The notes: generated by a model from the sequence alone, not told the origin. A stretch of 64,000 bases of DNA from Vibrio sp. SCSIO 43136 (GCF_023716565.1 NZ_CP071848.1:1612001-1676000); one strand, 5' to 3'. Positions 24,133 through 34,798 are shown, counted from the first letter of the stretch. Numbers and translations are program-made.

Positions 24133-25158
24133 TTAGTCGATGACCAATTGCTCACCGACGAAGCGGTAGTTGCTCTCAACAACCATTAATGCTGCCCGCT
24201 GATTAAGCGCTACTTTGGAGTTAGGAAAAACCACTGCCTCATTCTGATGCTGCGCATAAACCAGCGACTCACCATCAATCGCCAATAACTCCCCCTTATC
24301 AAAACGAGTAAAGTTGGCAACAGAGTCTGCAAAGGTAAAACTAAAGCTGGCATCGGTTTTGGTAATGGTTCGAGTCACTCGATAGACACACACAGGTTGT
24401 GGTGTGGTGGAGTAAGCCTCGCCTTCGAGCAATGCATCCAATGCCGACTCAAATGCTGCGACTTTGCCATGATCATTGTCCCCAAGTTTCGCAACTCTTC
24501 CTAGTTCTAGTGTCAGCGCTTGAGCACCAAAGCGCTCTGCCCCAAACCAACTGAATGTGCTGGTGGCAGAGCCAGACAACATCACGGCTTCTACTTGGGC
24601 ATGCTCCAGGAATTCAAAGAGTGCTTTAGAGCGTACTGGTGACTGACAATATGGGCTGACCGCAAAAGTAAAATGGGCCGACTCTCGGATCGCACTGTGA
24701 AGGTCCAAATGCCAGCGACTATGAGCACTACCTTGAGTGAAAAAGCGTTCAACTTCTTCCATCAAACGAACGGCAATCTTGGTTTCTGTGTTGTGATGAC
24801 TAGGAAGACTGGCAAAGAGTCGGTTCATGTTTTCGTCAAGAAAGCGGGTATGATTTAGCGTGGCTTGTGGGTGACCAATGATAAATAAGCAGCGATGAGC
24901 AATATCGATCTCACCACTAAGAAGGCGAGATACTAAGCTATCCACCATTTCGATGCCCAAGGTTTCATCTCCATGAATACCGCTCGATACCACGATGTCT
25001 TTACTCGCGGCCAATGGCTGCTTAGGAATAAATTCGACGACACCTCGGCTCAACCAATTAAGCTGACCTTGATTGGGCGTCGTGACCTGTAACTGGGTAG
25101 GTGTTTTGTCATCGAGCGTGGTTTGAAGAAACGAATCTTGGAACATCGAACTTGCCAT
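24133..25158 (-). CDS. astE: succinylglutamate desuccinylase
   Basis: 341 aa of the AstE/AspA zinc hydrolase family. The zinc site is seen in GIHGDETLG (His and Glu) and WHLDLHSAIR (His). It removes succinate from N-succinylglutamate, the last step of the AST arginine catabolic pathway. The other ast genes are not nearby. The gene lies between btuC and cobC in the same orientation but has no obvious functional link to B12. Confidence 0.9.
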   Translation of the reverse strand: MASSMFQDSFLQTTLDDKTPTQLQVTTPNQGQLNWLSRGVVEFIPKQPLAASKDIVVSSGIHGDETLGIEMVDSLVSRLLSGEIDIAHRCLFIIGHPQATLNHTRFLDENMNRLFASLPSHHNTETKIAVRLMEEVERFFTQGSAHSRWHLDLHSAIRESAHFTFAVSPYCQSPVRSKALFEFLEHAQVEAVMLSGSATSTFSWFGAERFGAQALTLELGRVAKLGDNDHGKVAAFESALDALLEGEAYSTTPQPVCVYRVTRTITKTDASFSFTFADSVANFTRFDKGELLAIDGESLVYAQHQNEAVVFPNSKVALNQRAALMVVESNYRFVGEQLVID

Positions 25159-25229
25159 GTTTACATCCTTATTAATCTGGCGAAGTCAAAATGTTACAAC
25201 ATTGATCAATACTAATTAACCACTAATCT

Positions 25230-25847
25230 CTAGGGTTTTGTTCCAACACTCAGAATTCTTATGACAGGTGGCGTCGCTGGATAGATTTCAAGCTCCGTCA
25301 GGCTGCCATTTTCAATAGCGAGACTGGAAAAGAGTTTCGGATTGGTTGCGTCTAACGCCAACACATCGGCTAATATCATTCGTATTACGCCTCCATGACA
25401 GACAAGCACACTATGCTGGCGCTCCGAATTTACTAACTCATCCACTAATGCTTGCCATGCATTTTGCACTCTGTGTTTAAAATCGATGAGTGGTTCACCA
25501 TTGGGTAAAGTGTTACTTGCAGGAGCTTCCCAATAGGCTTCTAACAAAGGCCATTGCTGCTGCAACTGGTGAAAGGCAACCCCATCAAAATCACCGAAAG
25601 ATATTTCGCGAAATTGCGTATCTACGGTACATGGAACTGCGAGTGAAGAAGCAAGATTAGCCGCAGTTTCATAACAGCGGCTAAGTGGGGATGTCATTAC
25701 TTCATCGATATTTGGATAGATAGTAGCAATAGCATCCGCCAGTTGTTTATGAAGGTGCTGGTCGACCTTGGCATCAGTGTGACCATTTAACGCCGCATCC
25801 CCCATCACTTTTTGATGACGAACCAAAGTTACCCTTTTAATTTGCAT
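25230..25847 (-). CDS. cobC: alpha-ribazole phosphatase-like histidine phosphatase
   Basis: 205 aa of the histidine phosphatase superfamily. The catalytic motif reads LVRHQKV: the phospho-accepting RH is kept, but the usual glycine after it is Gln. The second His lies in LVCHGGVIR and the proton donor region in REISFGDFDG. CobC removes the 5'-phosphate of alpha-ribazole-phosphate in the nucleotide-loop branch of cobalamin synthesis. The ATG at 25847 lies inside the end of cobU (11-nt overlap). Confidence 0.85.
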   Translation of the reverse strand: MQIKRVTLVRHQKVMGDAALNGHTDAKVDQHLHKQLADAIATIYPNIDEVMTSPLSRCYETAANLASSLAVPCTVDTQFREISFGDFDGVAFHQLQQQWPLLEAYWEAPASNTLPNGEPLIDFKHRVQNAWQALVDELVNSERQHSVLVCHGGVIRMILADVLALDATNPKLFSSLAIENGSLTELEIYPATPPVIRILSVGTKP

Positions 25848-26382
25848 CACAGCTCTCTTTCATTGTCATTGGCAAGCCAGCAGCAACAAATGTCACTTTA
25901 TCTGCAACAGCCGCAAGCTTTTGATTCATCCATCCTGCGTGATCAACAAATACCCGAGTCACTTTCCCCAACGGGATGATGCCCAAACCGACTTCATTAG
26001 AAACTAACGTCACATCAGCAGCGCAGAGTCTTAACTGGTTAACTAATTCGTCAACTCGGCGTGAAATATGCTCTGATGGGCAGTTCTCTCCGAGTTGATA
26101 AATGACATTGTTTAACCACAAGGTTAAACAGTCAACCAACACATGATCGCCCTCTTTAAACGTCGACAACAGCTCGGGAAGCTGCTGCGGGCATTCGTAT
26201 AAGTGCCACTTATCACCGCGCTGCTGGCGATGCATTTCAATTCGGTGCTCCATTTCCTGATCAAAAGCTATCGCCGTCGCAATATAGTGGAGCTTACCTT
26301 GTGAGTTAGGCTCAGCAAGTAATGTTCGCTCAGCATATGAAGACTTACCACTGCGAGCACCACCAAGCACAAGATGAATCAT
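25837..26382 (-). CDS. cobU: adenosylcobinamide kinase/guanylyltransferase
   Basis: 181 aa. It has the P-loop [12 protein letters not shown] at the N-terminus, the guanylylation-site region [13 protein letters not shown] and [11 protein letters not shown]. CobU phosphorylates adenosylcobinamide and transfers GMP to it. It overlaps both cobS (4 nt) and cobC (11 nt), so it is translationally coupled in the salvage operon. Confidence 0.94.
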   Translation of the reverse strand: MIHLVLGGARSGKSSYAERTLLAEPNSQGKLHYIATAIAFDQEMEHRIEMHRQQRGDKWHLYECPQQLPELLSTFKEGDHVLVDCLTLWLNNVIYQLGENCPSEHISRRVDELVNQLRLCAADVTLVSNEVGLGIIPLGKVTRVFVDHAGWMNQKLAAVADKVTFVAAGLPMTMKESCDAN

Positions 26383-27155
26383 AAAGTCGCTCCAAAGTAA
26401 GCAAGACAGATCAGATAAAATGCCAATTCAGCGAGCTGTTGCCCTGCACCTAAACAGTCCCCCGTGAATCCACCAAGACGACTATTCAACCAGCGCTTAA
26501 ACAAACTGCGTAATACGAGAAGCGCGGCCGCTACCCCGACCGCTAGCTCTAATGGAAGCCACAATAGGCTCAGCGCACCACACAAATACAAAAATGCTTG
26601 CTCTGATGCGGACTGAGATTGCGCCAGAGGCTTAGCTTTGCTGTTGGCTGCATCAGTGACATAGTCCATCGAACGAATAAGCGTTGCAGCCACCGCTCGA
26701 CTGACAACATAGCCTGACATTAAGATAGGTACTAGCGAGGTGACTTGAGCAAGCTCGATCAGCAACAAGAACTTACCCAGCAAAGCTAACGTGAGTGTCG
26801 CTGCACCATAAGTACCAAGGCGGCTGTCTTTCATGATTTCAAGGCGACGCTCTAAGGTCATTCCACCTCCGATGCCATCTGCCATGTCGGCAAGACCGTC
26901 TTCATGAAATGCGCCGGTTAGGAGTAGGCTTATGACCATGGTAAGAAAAACCGCCACGGTTATCGGCAGTATCGCAGCAAACACCCAATAACTCAGAGCG
27001 CACAAAGTACCAAGTAACAAGCCGACCAACGCAAAAAAACGACCAGAGCGATTCATTCGCTCTGGTGAGTATGGCGTATCACTTGGTACAGGCAATCTAG
27101 AGAAGAAACTCAGCGCCAAGCAAAACAGTTGCCATTGGTATTTCAGTGTTTTCAC
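26379..27155 (-). CDS. cobS: cobalamin-5-phosphate synthase
   Basis: 258-aa integral membrane protein. The signature [16 protein letters not shown] holds the acidic Mg2+-binding residues, and [19 protein letters not shown] is the C-terminal conserved block. It joins adenosyl-GDP-cobinamide to alpha-ribazole(-phosphate). It overlaps cobT and cobU by 4 nt each. Confidence 0.94.
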   Translation of the reverse strand: MKTLKYQWQLFCLALSFFSRLPVPSDTPYSPERMNRSGRFFALVGLLLGTLCALSYWVFAAILPITVAVFLTMVISLLLTGAFHEDGLADMADGIGGGMTLERRLEIMKDSRLGTYGAATLTLALLGKFLLLIELAQVTSLVPILMSGYVVSRAVAATLIRSMDYVTDAANSKAKPLAQSQSASEQAFLYLCGALSLLWLPLELAVGVAAALLVLRSLFKRWLNSRLGGFTGDCLGAGQQLAELAFYLICLAYFGATL

Positions 27156-28198
27156 ACCGTGACCCCAGCGCTAGCGAATGTCGCCATGTCATTATAGAAA
27201 GCCGCAGCAGCCTTAACGATTGGGAACGCTAGTGCAGCGCCTGTACCTTCACCTAGACGCAAACCAAGATCTAGCATAGGATCAGCATTAAGTGCTTCTA
27301 GTGCAATTTTGTGCCCAGACTCTTGTGAGCGATGACCAAACACCATTATCTCACGACAACTTGGAGATAGTTTGCTTGCCACTAGTGCGGCAACCGTCGC
27401 AATGAAACCATCGACAATCACAACCGTCTTTGATTCACCCGCCTGAACAAAAGCACCAACCATCTGAACAATTTCAAATCCACCCAATTCCGCAAGCAAT
27501 GTCTTCGGATCTTGTTGGTCTTGAATTCGACCCAATGCAGACTCAATCAAAGATTGCTTTTTCTCATACTGCTCGTCGTTGATGCCTGTGCCACGACCAA
27601 TGCACTGCGCAACAGGCTTGCCAGTGATCGCCGCTAGCAATGCAGCCGATGGTGAGGTATTACCTATTCCCATCTCGCCAAATAGCATTATTTGACTGCC
27701 ATTTTCTACGGCATTTTTAACAAGCTCTGCACCATAACCCAAGCCCTTCTCAACTTGAGATAGACTCATTGCAGCTTGCTGAGAAAGATCTGCCGTACCA
27801 TCACCCAGTCGCTGTTCAATGTAGTTATGGCTCAAAGGCAATGCGGCGCTATCTTGCAGTGCTTGCAACATGCCACAATCGACAACCTTTAGGTCTATGT
27901 CCGCACTGCGGCAAAAGCAGTTGATCGCAGCGCCACCAGTAAGGAAGTTCAGAACCATTTGTTGAGTAACGGCACTCGGTGCAATACTTATCCCTTGCTC
28001 AGCGATGCCATGGTCGCCCGCAAACACTATCGCTTGTGGTTTGTTTAGCGTGATCGTATCGCCAAGATGGCCTTCTCTTGCTGCTTGTACCTTTGCAAGT
28101 TGAGCAGCAAGGCTTTCTAGTTGGCCCAAAGAGCCCGGTGGTTTAGTTTTGGTATCAATGTTCGTTTGGATTTGCTGTTGTAAATCATCGCTGATCAT
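27152..28198 (-). CDS. cobT: nicotinate-nucleotide--dimethylbenzimidazole phosphoribosyltransferase
   Basis: 348 aa, full family length. Recognised by [11 protein letters not shown] near the N-terminus, [26 protein letters not shown] and the C-terminal catalytic Glu region [16 protein letters not shown]. It makes alpha-ribazole-phosphate from dimethylbenzimidazole. It overlaps the stop of the upstream flavin reductase gene by one base and cobS by 4 nt. Confidence 0.95.
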   Translation of the reverse strand: MISDDLQQQIQTNIDTKTKPPGSLGQLESLAAQLAKVQAAREGHLGDTITLNKPQAIVFAGDHGIAEQGISIAPSAVTQQMVLNFLTGGAAINCFCRSADIDLKVVDCGMLQALQDSAALPLSHNYIEQRLGDGTADLSQQAAMSLSQVEKGLGYGAELVKNAVENGSQIMLFGEMGIGNTSPSAALLAAITGKPVAQCIGRGTGINDEQYEKKQSLIESALGRIQDQQDPKTLLAELGGFEIVQMVGAFVQAGESKTVVIVDGFIATVAALVASKLSPSCREIMVFGHRSQESGHKIALEALNADPMLDLGLRLGEGTGAALAFPIVKAAAAFYNDMATFASAGVTV

Positions 28199-28809
28199 TA
28201 TTTCGGTCTCGCAATAGAAAAAGGGGCTGAGAGTGAAGCATATTGAGTTCCACCTAATCGAGCTAAAGGATCCACCTGCTCGGCATCAACAACCAATCGC
28301 TGTGGATTTTGTTCAATTACCGACTCATCAATGAACACTTGCTCTATCTTGGCAAAAACGAGTTGCTGTGGCACATCACCTAAAGATTGGATTTCATGTA
28401 GGCTGCATCCAAATGCAATATTGCATGCGGATAAACGTGGTAAACCATGGGCTGGCCAATCCACCGTTTCCAGTCCAAGCTTAGTGACTTCAGATTCACT
28501 GTGCTCTAGCGTTGCCGAGCTGTCAGTCACCTGCTGCGCCAAATCCGTACTCGCAATATGAATTGTCATTTTGCTTCCGTTTTTGAGATTCGCGATGGTG
28601 TCTTTAAGTTCACCGCTTGGTTTCTTACCTACAGAAAACATCAACATCGGAGGTTGACTGGAAACCGCTGCAAAATAAGAAAAAGGCGCTAAGTTGTAGC
28701 TTTTTGGAGAAGTTTCAGTGAGTACCCAAGCAACAGGACGTGGGATCACTGTTTGAGTCATCAAATGGTAGATCTCGGTGCTGCTCAGTGTCGTTAGATC
28801 AATGTTCAT
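28198..28809 (-). CDS. flavin reductase-like FMN-binding protein in cob operon
   Basis: 203 aa from the ATG at 28809 (GGAG six bases upstream); an open extension to 28872 lacks a ribosome binding site. It belongs to the flavin reductase-like split-barrel family, seen in VIPRPVAWVLTE, NLAPFSYFAAVSSQPPMLMFSV and SGELKDTIANL. It is the first gene of the cob operon and touches cobT, so it is co-expressed with cobalamin salvage. A role in reducing cob(II)inamide/cobalamin before adenosylation, as CobR does, is a reasonable inference. No biochemical assignment is possible from sequence alone. Confidence 0.8.
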   Translation of the reverse strand: MNIDLTTLSSTEIYHLMTQTVIPRPVAWVLTETSPKSYNLAPFSYFAAVSSQPPMLMFSVGKKPSGELKDTIANLKNGSKMTIHIASTDLAQQVTDSSATLEHSESEVTKLGLETVDWPAHGLPRLSACNIAFGCSLHEIQSLGDVPQQLVFAKIEQVFIDESVIEQNPQRLVVDAEQVDPLARLGGTQYASLSAPFSIARPK

Positions 28810-28872
28810 AGCTCGCTCCTTGCCAATGAATGCTTTTGATTCTAACCACTTAAGTAAACGGTTGCTAGGCAT

Positions 28873-29108
28873 GATCGATAAACAGCTCCCCAGTTGCTGT
28901 TTGTCTCACCAGTAATATCACTAACAGTATTTAAACGCTGGCACTATATTTGCAATTTCCATAGTCATCCGCTGGCGGTAGCCTCATTTCGCTTTCAGCT
29001 CAGCACCATTCGCCTCTCCCGCACTCGATGGCTGTACTATACTATTAGTAGCCGCTAAGAATCGGTAAGGCGAACAACTAAAACAATAACCTACGAAAGG
29101 AGTGTAAG
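28873..29108. other. divergent promoter region between cob operon and small ORF
   Basis: I looked for a cobalamin riboswitch on the minus strand upstream of the cob operon and did not find the B12-box pattern. The region should contain the promoters of the cob operon and of the small ORF at 29109. Confidence 0.35.
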
Positions 29109-29210
29109 ATGTTACCTATTCGTAAGCCTCAAAAATCTTCGAAAAGACAGACACCTACCACGGGCAACACTAAGCGACGCAAGCGTAGAGTCCCGATGTC
29201 GATTACTTGA
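29109..29210 (+). CDS. 33-aa highly basic small protein (candidate)
   Basis: The ORF encodes 33 residues starting MLPIRKPQKSSKRQ and ending KRRKRRVPMSIT; about 12 are Lys or Arg. The ribosome binding site AAGGAG sits six bases before the ATG, as strong as any in this window. A stem-loop at 29266-29297 lies downstream. No family is recognised. The basic composition suggests RNA, ribosome or nucleic-acid binding. Confidence 0.5.
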   Translation: MLPIRKPQKSSKRQTPTTGNTKRRKRRVPMSIT

Positions 29211-29265
29211 GCAAAATACTGAACCATCACTGAATACATTTAATAGTCAGCTCAATGGCAACACA

Positions 29266-29297
29266 ATGTACTTGTCTACCTGTTCAGGCAAGTACAT
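29266..29297 (+). terminator. stem-loop downstream of the basic small ORF
   Basis: ATGTACTTG pairs perfectly with CAAGTACAT around a 14-nt loop. Only a short T-stretch follows, so its role as terminator is moderate in strength. Confidence 0.45.
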
Positions 29298-29393
29298 TTA
29301 CTACGCCTCACCTCTCATTTTGATACCACCAACTATAACGTTTAACCAACTGAGATTATGATGTTTTTTGATACTTGTACTTAGGTTAAAACG

Positions 29394-30086
29394 ATGGAAG
29401 CATTGAAAACACACTCTGTTATTGTTGCAGGCGCATCTGGTCTTATTGGCAGTGAGCTAACCAAGATGCTTTCTGAGGCAAACAATGTCTCAACCATTCA
29501 CCTACTTCTTCGTAAACCACATCATGCTATCTCTACAAAAATTCATCAGCATCTAAACCCAGACCTTGTGCCTACCGATTGGAGTGAGAGTGATCCACTT
29601 CCAGAATATGGTTTTATCTGTTTGGGCACGACACTTAAACAAGCTGGCAGCAAGCAAGCATTGGCAAAAGTGGATTTTGACCTCGTTTGCCAAGTGGCTA
29701 AGACCATGCAGACCCTTGGTGTAAAACGACTTGCGGTGGTATCAAGTATTGGTGCAAGTGCGACTTCTCTATCCCACTACCTAAAGTGCAAAGGAAAAAT
29801 GGAGCAAGCTTTGCAAAGCATGGGGTTTGAGCGATTAGTGATTGTTAGGCCAGGGCCTTTAACTGGAGAGCGCAACCAAACCCGCTTAAATGAAACCATT
29901 ACCGAAGCTTTGCTCAAACCACTTTCACCTTTCATGATTGGCTCAATGGCAAACTACAAGCCTATTGAAGGCAAAGATGTTGCTCGAGCTATGCTCTATG
30001 CACTATTTCAAATTGATGAGCAGTACCTCAGTGCGACTCGCATACTACATTCAAAAGAGATGTGGGCACTTATTCATCAGTACTGA
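29394..30086 (+). CDS. NAD(P)-binding atypical short-chain dehydrogenase-like protein
   Basis: 230 aa. The Rossmann glycine motif GASGLIGSEL lies at the N-terminus, then FICLGTTLKQAGS, VVSSIGAS and YLKCKGKMEQAL (YxxxK). This is the pattern of the small NAD(P)H-binding proteins related to HTATIP2/YbjT. No transmembrane segment is seen. It stands alone, so the substrate is unknown. Confidence 0.75.
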   Translation: MEALKTHSVIVAGASGLIGSELTKMLSEANNVSTIHLLLRKPHHAISTKIHQHLNPDLVPTDWSESDPLPEYGFICLGTTLKQAGSKQALAKVDFDLVCQVAKTMQTLGVKRLAVVSSIGASATSLSHYLKCKGKMEQALQSMGFERLVIVRPGPLTGERNQTRLNETITEALLKPLSPFMIGSMANYKPIEGKDVARAMLYALFQIDEQYLSATRILHSKEMWALIHQY

Positions 30087-30123
30087 TGGCTTTTCAACCA
30101 GTTGTATAGCCAAATATTATATC

Positions 30124-30151
30124 TAAGATCAAACTCGACTTTGTGATCTTA
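30124..30151. terminator. hairpin after NAD(P)-binding protein gene
   Basis: TAAGATCA and TGATCTTA form a perfect 8-bp stem with a 12-nt loop. There is no T-run, so it is only a possible terminator. Confidence 0.35.
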
Positions 30152-30246
30152 AACACTCCCTATACCTTACAACCCAAGAATTAGATTCTTTAGAAACCCC
30201 ACCTTTTAGCAATTTATAAAAATCACTTGTGTAAGGAAGTTTGCTC

Positions 30247-31623
30247 ATGTCCGTAGCAGTTGTCGCGAATCTTGCCGTATTCGCAGCGCTACTTTTCTTT
30301 CTAAGCTTGCAACAGAGAAAAGGCGCCACCCTATCACGTCAGGTACTTGTCGGTTTAGTATCTGGTAGTTTATTTGGTCTTGCTCTTCAGCTCATTTATG
30401 GTGAAGGCCATGCAGCGATCGCCGCCAGTCTAGACTGGGTGAATGTGGTTGGCAGTGGTTATGTTGGACTATTGAAGATGATCATCATGCCACTAGTATT
30501 AGTGTCAATGATCGCTGCAGTAGTAAAACTAGAAAAATCTGGCTCACTTGGCAAAATCAGCGGCCTAACGATATCCGTACTGCTAGCAACCACAGCCATC
30601 TCAGCCTTGATTGGTATTGCAGTGACTCAAGCGTTTGGTCTATCTGCGGAAGGTCTAACTGAAGGTGCTCGTGAAACCGCTCGTATCGCCGTGTTAGAAA
30701 ATCGAATTGATCGTGTAAGCGACTTAACTATTCCACAAATGCTAGTGAGCTTCATCCCAACCAACCCATTTGCGGATCTGACAGGTGCTCGTTCTACATC
30801 AATCATCGCAGTGGTTATCTTCGGTATCTTGACCGGTATTGCGGCGCGCAAAGTAATGGCTGAGAAGCAGGAACTTGAATCACCGATTCGTACGTTCGTT
30901 GAGGCTGCTCAATCCATTGTGATGCGTCTTGTTAAAATGATCATGGCACTAACTCCATACGGTATTGCAGCGCTAATGGCCAAGGTCGTAGCGACATCAA
31001 GTGCTTCAGATATCCTTAACCTATTAGGCTTTATTATTGCCTCTTATGTCGCCATTGCTCTAATGTTTGTTGTGCATGGCATTCTAGTTTCTTTTGTTGG
31101 TGTAAGCCCGAAAGAATATTTTAAGAAGATTTGGCCAGTATTGACGTTTGCGTTTACTTCACGTAGTTCAGCAGCAACCATTCCACTGAATGTAGAAGCG
31201 CAGATCACCAAGCTGAATGTGCCACCAGCGATTGCAAACTTGGCAGCATCATTTGGTGCAACCATTGGTCAAAATGGCTGTGCAGGTATTTACCCTGCCA
31301 TGCTAGCGGTAATGGTCGCACCAACAGTCGGTATCGACCCAATGGATATTAACTTCATCGTATCACTGGTGGCTATCGTTGTGATTAGCTCATTTGGTAT
31401 TGCTGGTGTGGGTGGCGGAGCGACATTTGCCGCACTGATCGTGCTGCCAGCAATGGGACTACCAGTAACAATTGCGGCACTTCTAATCTCTATTGAACCG
31501 CTAATTGACATGGCCCGTACGGCGCTAAACGTATCAGGAGCGATGACAGCAGGTACCATTACAAGCCGTCTACTCAAAAATGAAAAAACTGAACAGACAC
31601 CAGAGACTGTTCAGCAATCATAA
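30247..31623 (+). CDS. tcyP: L-cystine:cation symporter
   Basis: 458 aa from the ATG at 30247 (AAGGAAG seven bases upstream); the TTG two codons earlier is unlikely. It belongs to the dicarboxylate/amino acid:cation symporter family with about eight helices and re-entrant loops. It shows [32 protein letters not shown] and [19 protein letters not shown], matching TcyP/YdjN. It imports cystine as a sulfur source. It has its own terminator. Confidence 0.88.
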   Translation: MSVAVVANLAVFAALLFFLSLQQRKGATLSRQVLVGLVSGSLFGLALQLIYGEGHAAIAASLDWVNVVGSGYVGLLKMIIMPLVLVSMIAAVVKLEKSGSLGKISGLTISVLLATTAISALIGIAVTQAFGLSAEGLTEGARETARIAVLENRIDRVSDLTIPQMLVSFIPTNPFADLTGARSTSIIAVVIFGILTGIAARKVMAEKQELESPIRTFVEAAQSIVMRLVKMIMALTPYGIAALMAKVVATSSASDILNLLGFIIASYVAIALMFVVHGILVSFVGVSPKEYFKKIWPVLTFAFTSRSSAATIPLNVEAQITKLNVPPAIANLAASFGATIGQNGCAGIYPAMLAVMVAPTVGIDPMDINFIVSLVAIVVISSFGIAGVGGGATFAALIVLPAMGLPVTIAALLISIEPLIDMARTALNVSGAMTAGTITSRLLKNEKTEQTPETVQQS

Positions 31624-31642
31624 TTAGCTATCTCGTTAATAA

Positions 31643-31668
31643 GCCAGCATAAAATGCTGGCTTTTTTT
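31643..31668 (+). terminator. rho-independent terminator of tcyP
   Basis: GCCAGCAT and ATGCTGGC form the stem over an AAA loop, followed by seven T residues. Confidence 0.9.
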
Positions 31669-31727
31669 CGACAAATTAACCGTATAGCACTACTGTTTAA
31701 GTATCGAGTTGAATATGAGCCAAAGCA

Positions 31728-32861
31728 ATGATTGGACAAACAGCAATAGTGCTCGCCGCCCTAATAGTGACGCTTTTTGGCTTAGCGGCATCCTTTCTCA
31801 TCAATGAACCTGAAGAGCCTCGTAGGGCAAAACCCTACTACATGGCTTTTTATATCAGCACCTTATTTTTCTTTTACCTGCATGGCCGTATCCCCGAGTT
31901 TCAAACTGAGTTGGAACCTAAACTGCTCGATGCTACGTTCGCTATCGGTTTCAGCGGACTCTCGATCGGTACAGCGATTCGCTGCAAAAATCCCCTAGCC
32001 GAAAAAATCACTATCTTCCTACTCTCTGCTTTTCTGGTGTTGGTCTTTAGCGGTTACATATTCACTTCCCACTCACTCTTGTTCATGGGCAGTCAGATAT
32101 TTTTGATGAGCTGGTCGCTGTCCAAGAAGCAGCTTGGGGTAAACAAAGCTGACTTTGGCTTCATCTTTACCATGATGTGTAGCTTTACGCTCATGGCGTT
32201 AGACGGTCGTTCAGCCACGGATTACCACTCGATGGAAGAGTATTTTAATTTCCATTTGATCTACGAATTTATCTTCGCCCCTGCACTCGTCAGTGGCATT
32301 AGTGTCTTTCTGCTCACTAGCTATATGCTGGATTCAAATGCGCTACTGCAGCGCTTGGCAACCAAAGATGCATTAACTGATATGCTCAATCGCCGCGCTC
32401 TTTTTGAACATATCTCTGACCAACTCAACTACCTAGCAAGAAAAGACAAACCCGCTGCGATCATCTTAGCCGACATTGACCACTTTAAATCCATCAATGA
32501 CACGCACGGTCATGACGCTGGAGACATTGCCCTAAAACAGTTTGCTGACATCATTCGTGATCGTGTAAGAGATTACGACATTGCAGCAAGATATGGTGGC
32601 GAAGAATTCTTAATCTTTCTCCCCAACGCTCACCAAGATATTGCCGCTTCCGTGGCTGAGCGAATTCGCCTTGAATGTGAAACAACAACCATCGATTACC
32701 AAGGCAAAAGCATTCAATTTACCGTCAGCTTTGGCGTATCAGCGTACAATTTTGAACGAGACATTAGCGATAACATCATCCGTGCCGATGAAGCTCTATA
32801 CAAAGCAAAAGACTCAGGACGTAATCAAGTCACTGTCGCTCGACTAGACCCCGTTTTCTAA
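31728..32861 (+). CDS. membrane GGDEF diguanylate cyclase
   Basis: 377 aa. Six or seven hydrophobic segments occupy residues about 1-205, an unnamed membrane sensor region. A GGDEF domain follows with active-site motif ARYGGEEFLIFLP and an RxxD inhibitory site (RDYD) five residues upstream. An active cyclase subject to product inhibition is expected. The signal it senses is unknown. It is monocistronic between tcyP and sbcB. Confidence 0.9.
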   Translation: MIGQTAIVLAALIVTLFGLAASFLINEPEEPRRAKPYYMAFYISTLFFFYLHGRIPEFQTELEPKLLDATFAIGFSGLSIGTAIRCKNPLAEKITIFLLSAFLVLVFSGYIFTSHSLLFMGSQIFLMSWSLSKKQLGVNKADFGFIFTMMCSFTLMALDGRSATDYHSMEEYFNFHLIYEFIFAPALVSGISVFLLTSYMLDSNALLQRLATKDALTDMLNRRALFEHISDQLNYLARKDKPAAIILADIDHFKSINDTHGHDAGDIALKQFADIIRDRVRDYDIAARYGGEEFLIFLPNAHQDIAASVAERIRLECETTTIDYQGKSIQFTVSFGVSAYNFERDISDNIIRADEALYKAKDSGRNQVTVARLDPVF

Positions 32862-32997
32862 CTCGATCCAATTGCACAGCAAAGCAGCGGATAAACCATT
32901 TGCGCTCAATAACTTTGCTAAATCAGTGTCAGATGATTGATATGCCCTGCCCGCAATGGTCTAATATCCGCTCGTCCCTTGCTATCCGGTGTTTTCG

Positions 32998-34422
32998 ATG
33001 TCTCACGACCATCAGCCTTCATACTTCTTCTTCGATTACGAAACTTGGGGAACCAATCCCGCTAAAGACCGACCAAGTCAGTTTGCTGGCGTTCGCACTG
33101 ATATGGATTTCAATATCATTGGTGAGCCGTTAGTCATTTATTGTCAGCCGCCAAGCGATTACCTTCCAGCACCTGAAGCTGCTTTAATTACGGGCATTTC
33201 ACCGCAATTGGCGCAAAGCAAGGGGCTTCCAGAGCCTGAATTTATCGCAAAGATCCACCAAGCACTTTCGGTACCTAATACCACCAGCCTTGGCTACAAC
33301 AGCATTCGTTTTGATGATGAAGTCACTCGCTATACGCTCTACCGTAACTTCTTTGACCCTTATGCATGGAGTTGGCAAAACGGAAATACCCGCTGGGATT
33401 TGTTAGATGTGATGCGTGCAGTGCATGCCTTGCGTCCGGATGGTATCGAGTGGCCTGAGCGTGAAGATGGGTTTCCTAGCTTTAAGCTTGAGCATCTATC
33501 GGTCGAAAATGGGATTGAGCACGAAAATGCCCATGACGCAATGGCCGACGTAATTGCTACCATTGAACTAGCGAAAAAGGTTAAACAAGCACAACCTAAA
33601 ATGTTCGACTATCTATATAAGATGCGTACCAAGCGTAAGCTTAATGAGCTAGTCGACATTGTAAATATGACGCCGCTAGTCCACGTATCGGGTATGTTAG
33701 GTGCAGAATGTGGCTACACAAGTTGGATGGTGCCTGTTGCTTGGCACCCTACTAACCAAAATGCGGTGGTAATGATTGATCTTGCAAAAGATCCGCAGCC
33801 ACTGCTTGATCTGACAGCAGATGAATTACGCCAGCGACTATATACCCGCCGAGATGAACTTGCAGAGGGTGAGCTACCCGTACCAATAAAACTCGTGCAT
33901 CTGAATAAATGTCCAATTCTCGCCCCAGCGAAAACCCTCACGGCTGAGAATGCAGCCAATCTAGGGATTGATCGAGAGCAATGTTTGAAAAACCTTGCAC
34001 TATTGCGTCAGCATCCTGAAATTAGAGAAAAGCTCACGGCTTTATACAGCCAAGAGCGAGAATATGACAATGACACAGATGTGGATACACAGCTTTATAG
34101 TGGCTTCTTCTCTCACGCAGATAAGGCTGCGATTGATATCGTGCGTGAGTCCACTCCTGAGCAGCTTTCGGTGCTCGATCTTAATGTCGCAGATGAGCGG
34201 ATCAAACCTCTGTTGTTTAGGTATCGCGCCCGTAACTTCGAGTGGAGTTTGAGCGAAGACGAGCAGCAGCGCTGGAACCTTTACCGACGAGATTATTTCG
34301 AAACTCGCCTTCCAGATTACTTGCTAAATCTAGAGAACCTAGTGCATGAGCACGAAGGGGACGAACGTAAGTTGGCGCTACTAAAGTCTATCTATCGTTA
34401 CGTAGAAAAATTGGTATCGTAA
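32998..34422 (+). CDS. sbcB: exodeoxyribonuclease I
   Basis: 474 aa from the ATG at 32998; a GTG three codons upstream is less likely. The DnaQ-type exonuclease motif I is FFFDYETWG, followed by [15 protein letters not shown] and [16 protein letters not shown] with the active-site His/Asp. C-terminal SH3-like and helical parts complete the family length. It degrades single-stranded DNA 3' to 5' and takes part in repair and recombination. Confidence 0.93.
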   Translation: MSHDHQPSYFFFDYETWGTNPAKDRPSQFAGVRTDMDFNIIGEPLVIYCQPPSDYLPAPEAALITGISPQLAQSKGLPEPEFIAKIHQALSVPNTTSLGYNSIRFDDEVTRYTLYRNFFDPYAWSWQNGNTRWDLLDVMRAVHALRPDGIEWPEREDGFPSFKLEHLSVENGIEHENAHDAMADVIATIELAKKVKQAQPKMFDYLYKMRTKRKLNELVDIVNMTPLVHVSGMLGAECGYTSWMVPVAWHPTNQNAVVMIDLAKDPQPLLDLTADELRQRLYTRRDELAEGELPVPIKLVHLNKCPILAPAKTLTAENAANLGIDREQCLKNLALLRQHPEIREKLTALYSQEREYDNDTDVDTQLYSGFFSHADKAAIDIVRESTPEQLSVLDLNVADERIKPLLFRYRARNFEWSLSEDEQQRWNLYRRDYFETRLPDYLLNLENLVHEHEGDERKLALLKSIYRYVEKLVS

Positions 34423-34426
34423 GTCA

Positions 34427-34798
34427 ATGAAGGTTATTAAACTCATCGCAGGATACCTACTCTCGTTTGCGATTATATTGGCCTGTTTAGCGGCCGGTAA
34501 TCTACTTCAGTCTTTGCTTTCCGTTTCAATCCCGGGAAGTATTTTTGGCATGTTGATCCTATTTGCACTGCTTGCAACCGGCTTGGTCAAAATTGATTGG
34601 ATACGTCCAACATCGACGCTGTTTATCCGCTATATGATCTTGTTGTTCGTACCAATCAGTGTCGGTCTGATGAATCACTATGAGATGTTGCTAGAAAACG
34701 CACTGCCGATCCTAGCCAGTGCGATTGGTGGAACAGCGATTGTTTTGGTTTGTCTATCACTCGCTATCGAGCGACTGCTAGGAGAGAACAAGAAATGA
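34427..34798 (+). CDS. yohJ: CidA/LrgA-family holin-like membrane protein
   Basis: 123 aa with four hydrophobic segments. It has the LrgA pattern [23 protein letters not shown] and [17 protein letters not shown]. It forms a pair with the LrgB-like gene that starts within its stop codon. The family is linked to murein hydrolase control and export of small organic acids. Confidence 0.88.
   Translation: MKVIKLIAGYLLSFAIILACLAAGNLLQSLLSVSIPGSIFGMLILFALLATGLVKIDWIRPTSTLFIRYMILLFVPISVGLMNHYEMLLENALPILASAIGGTAIVLVCLSLAIERLLGENKK

Noticed and set aside
28810..29100. Possible cobalamin riboswitch in front of the cob operon
   Set aside because: The minus strand contains short GC-rich pieces such as GTGCCAGCG but no B12-box-like AGCCAGGAGACCTGCC or the usual flanking pattern.
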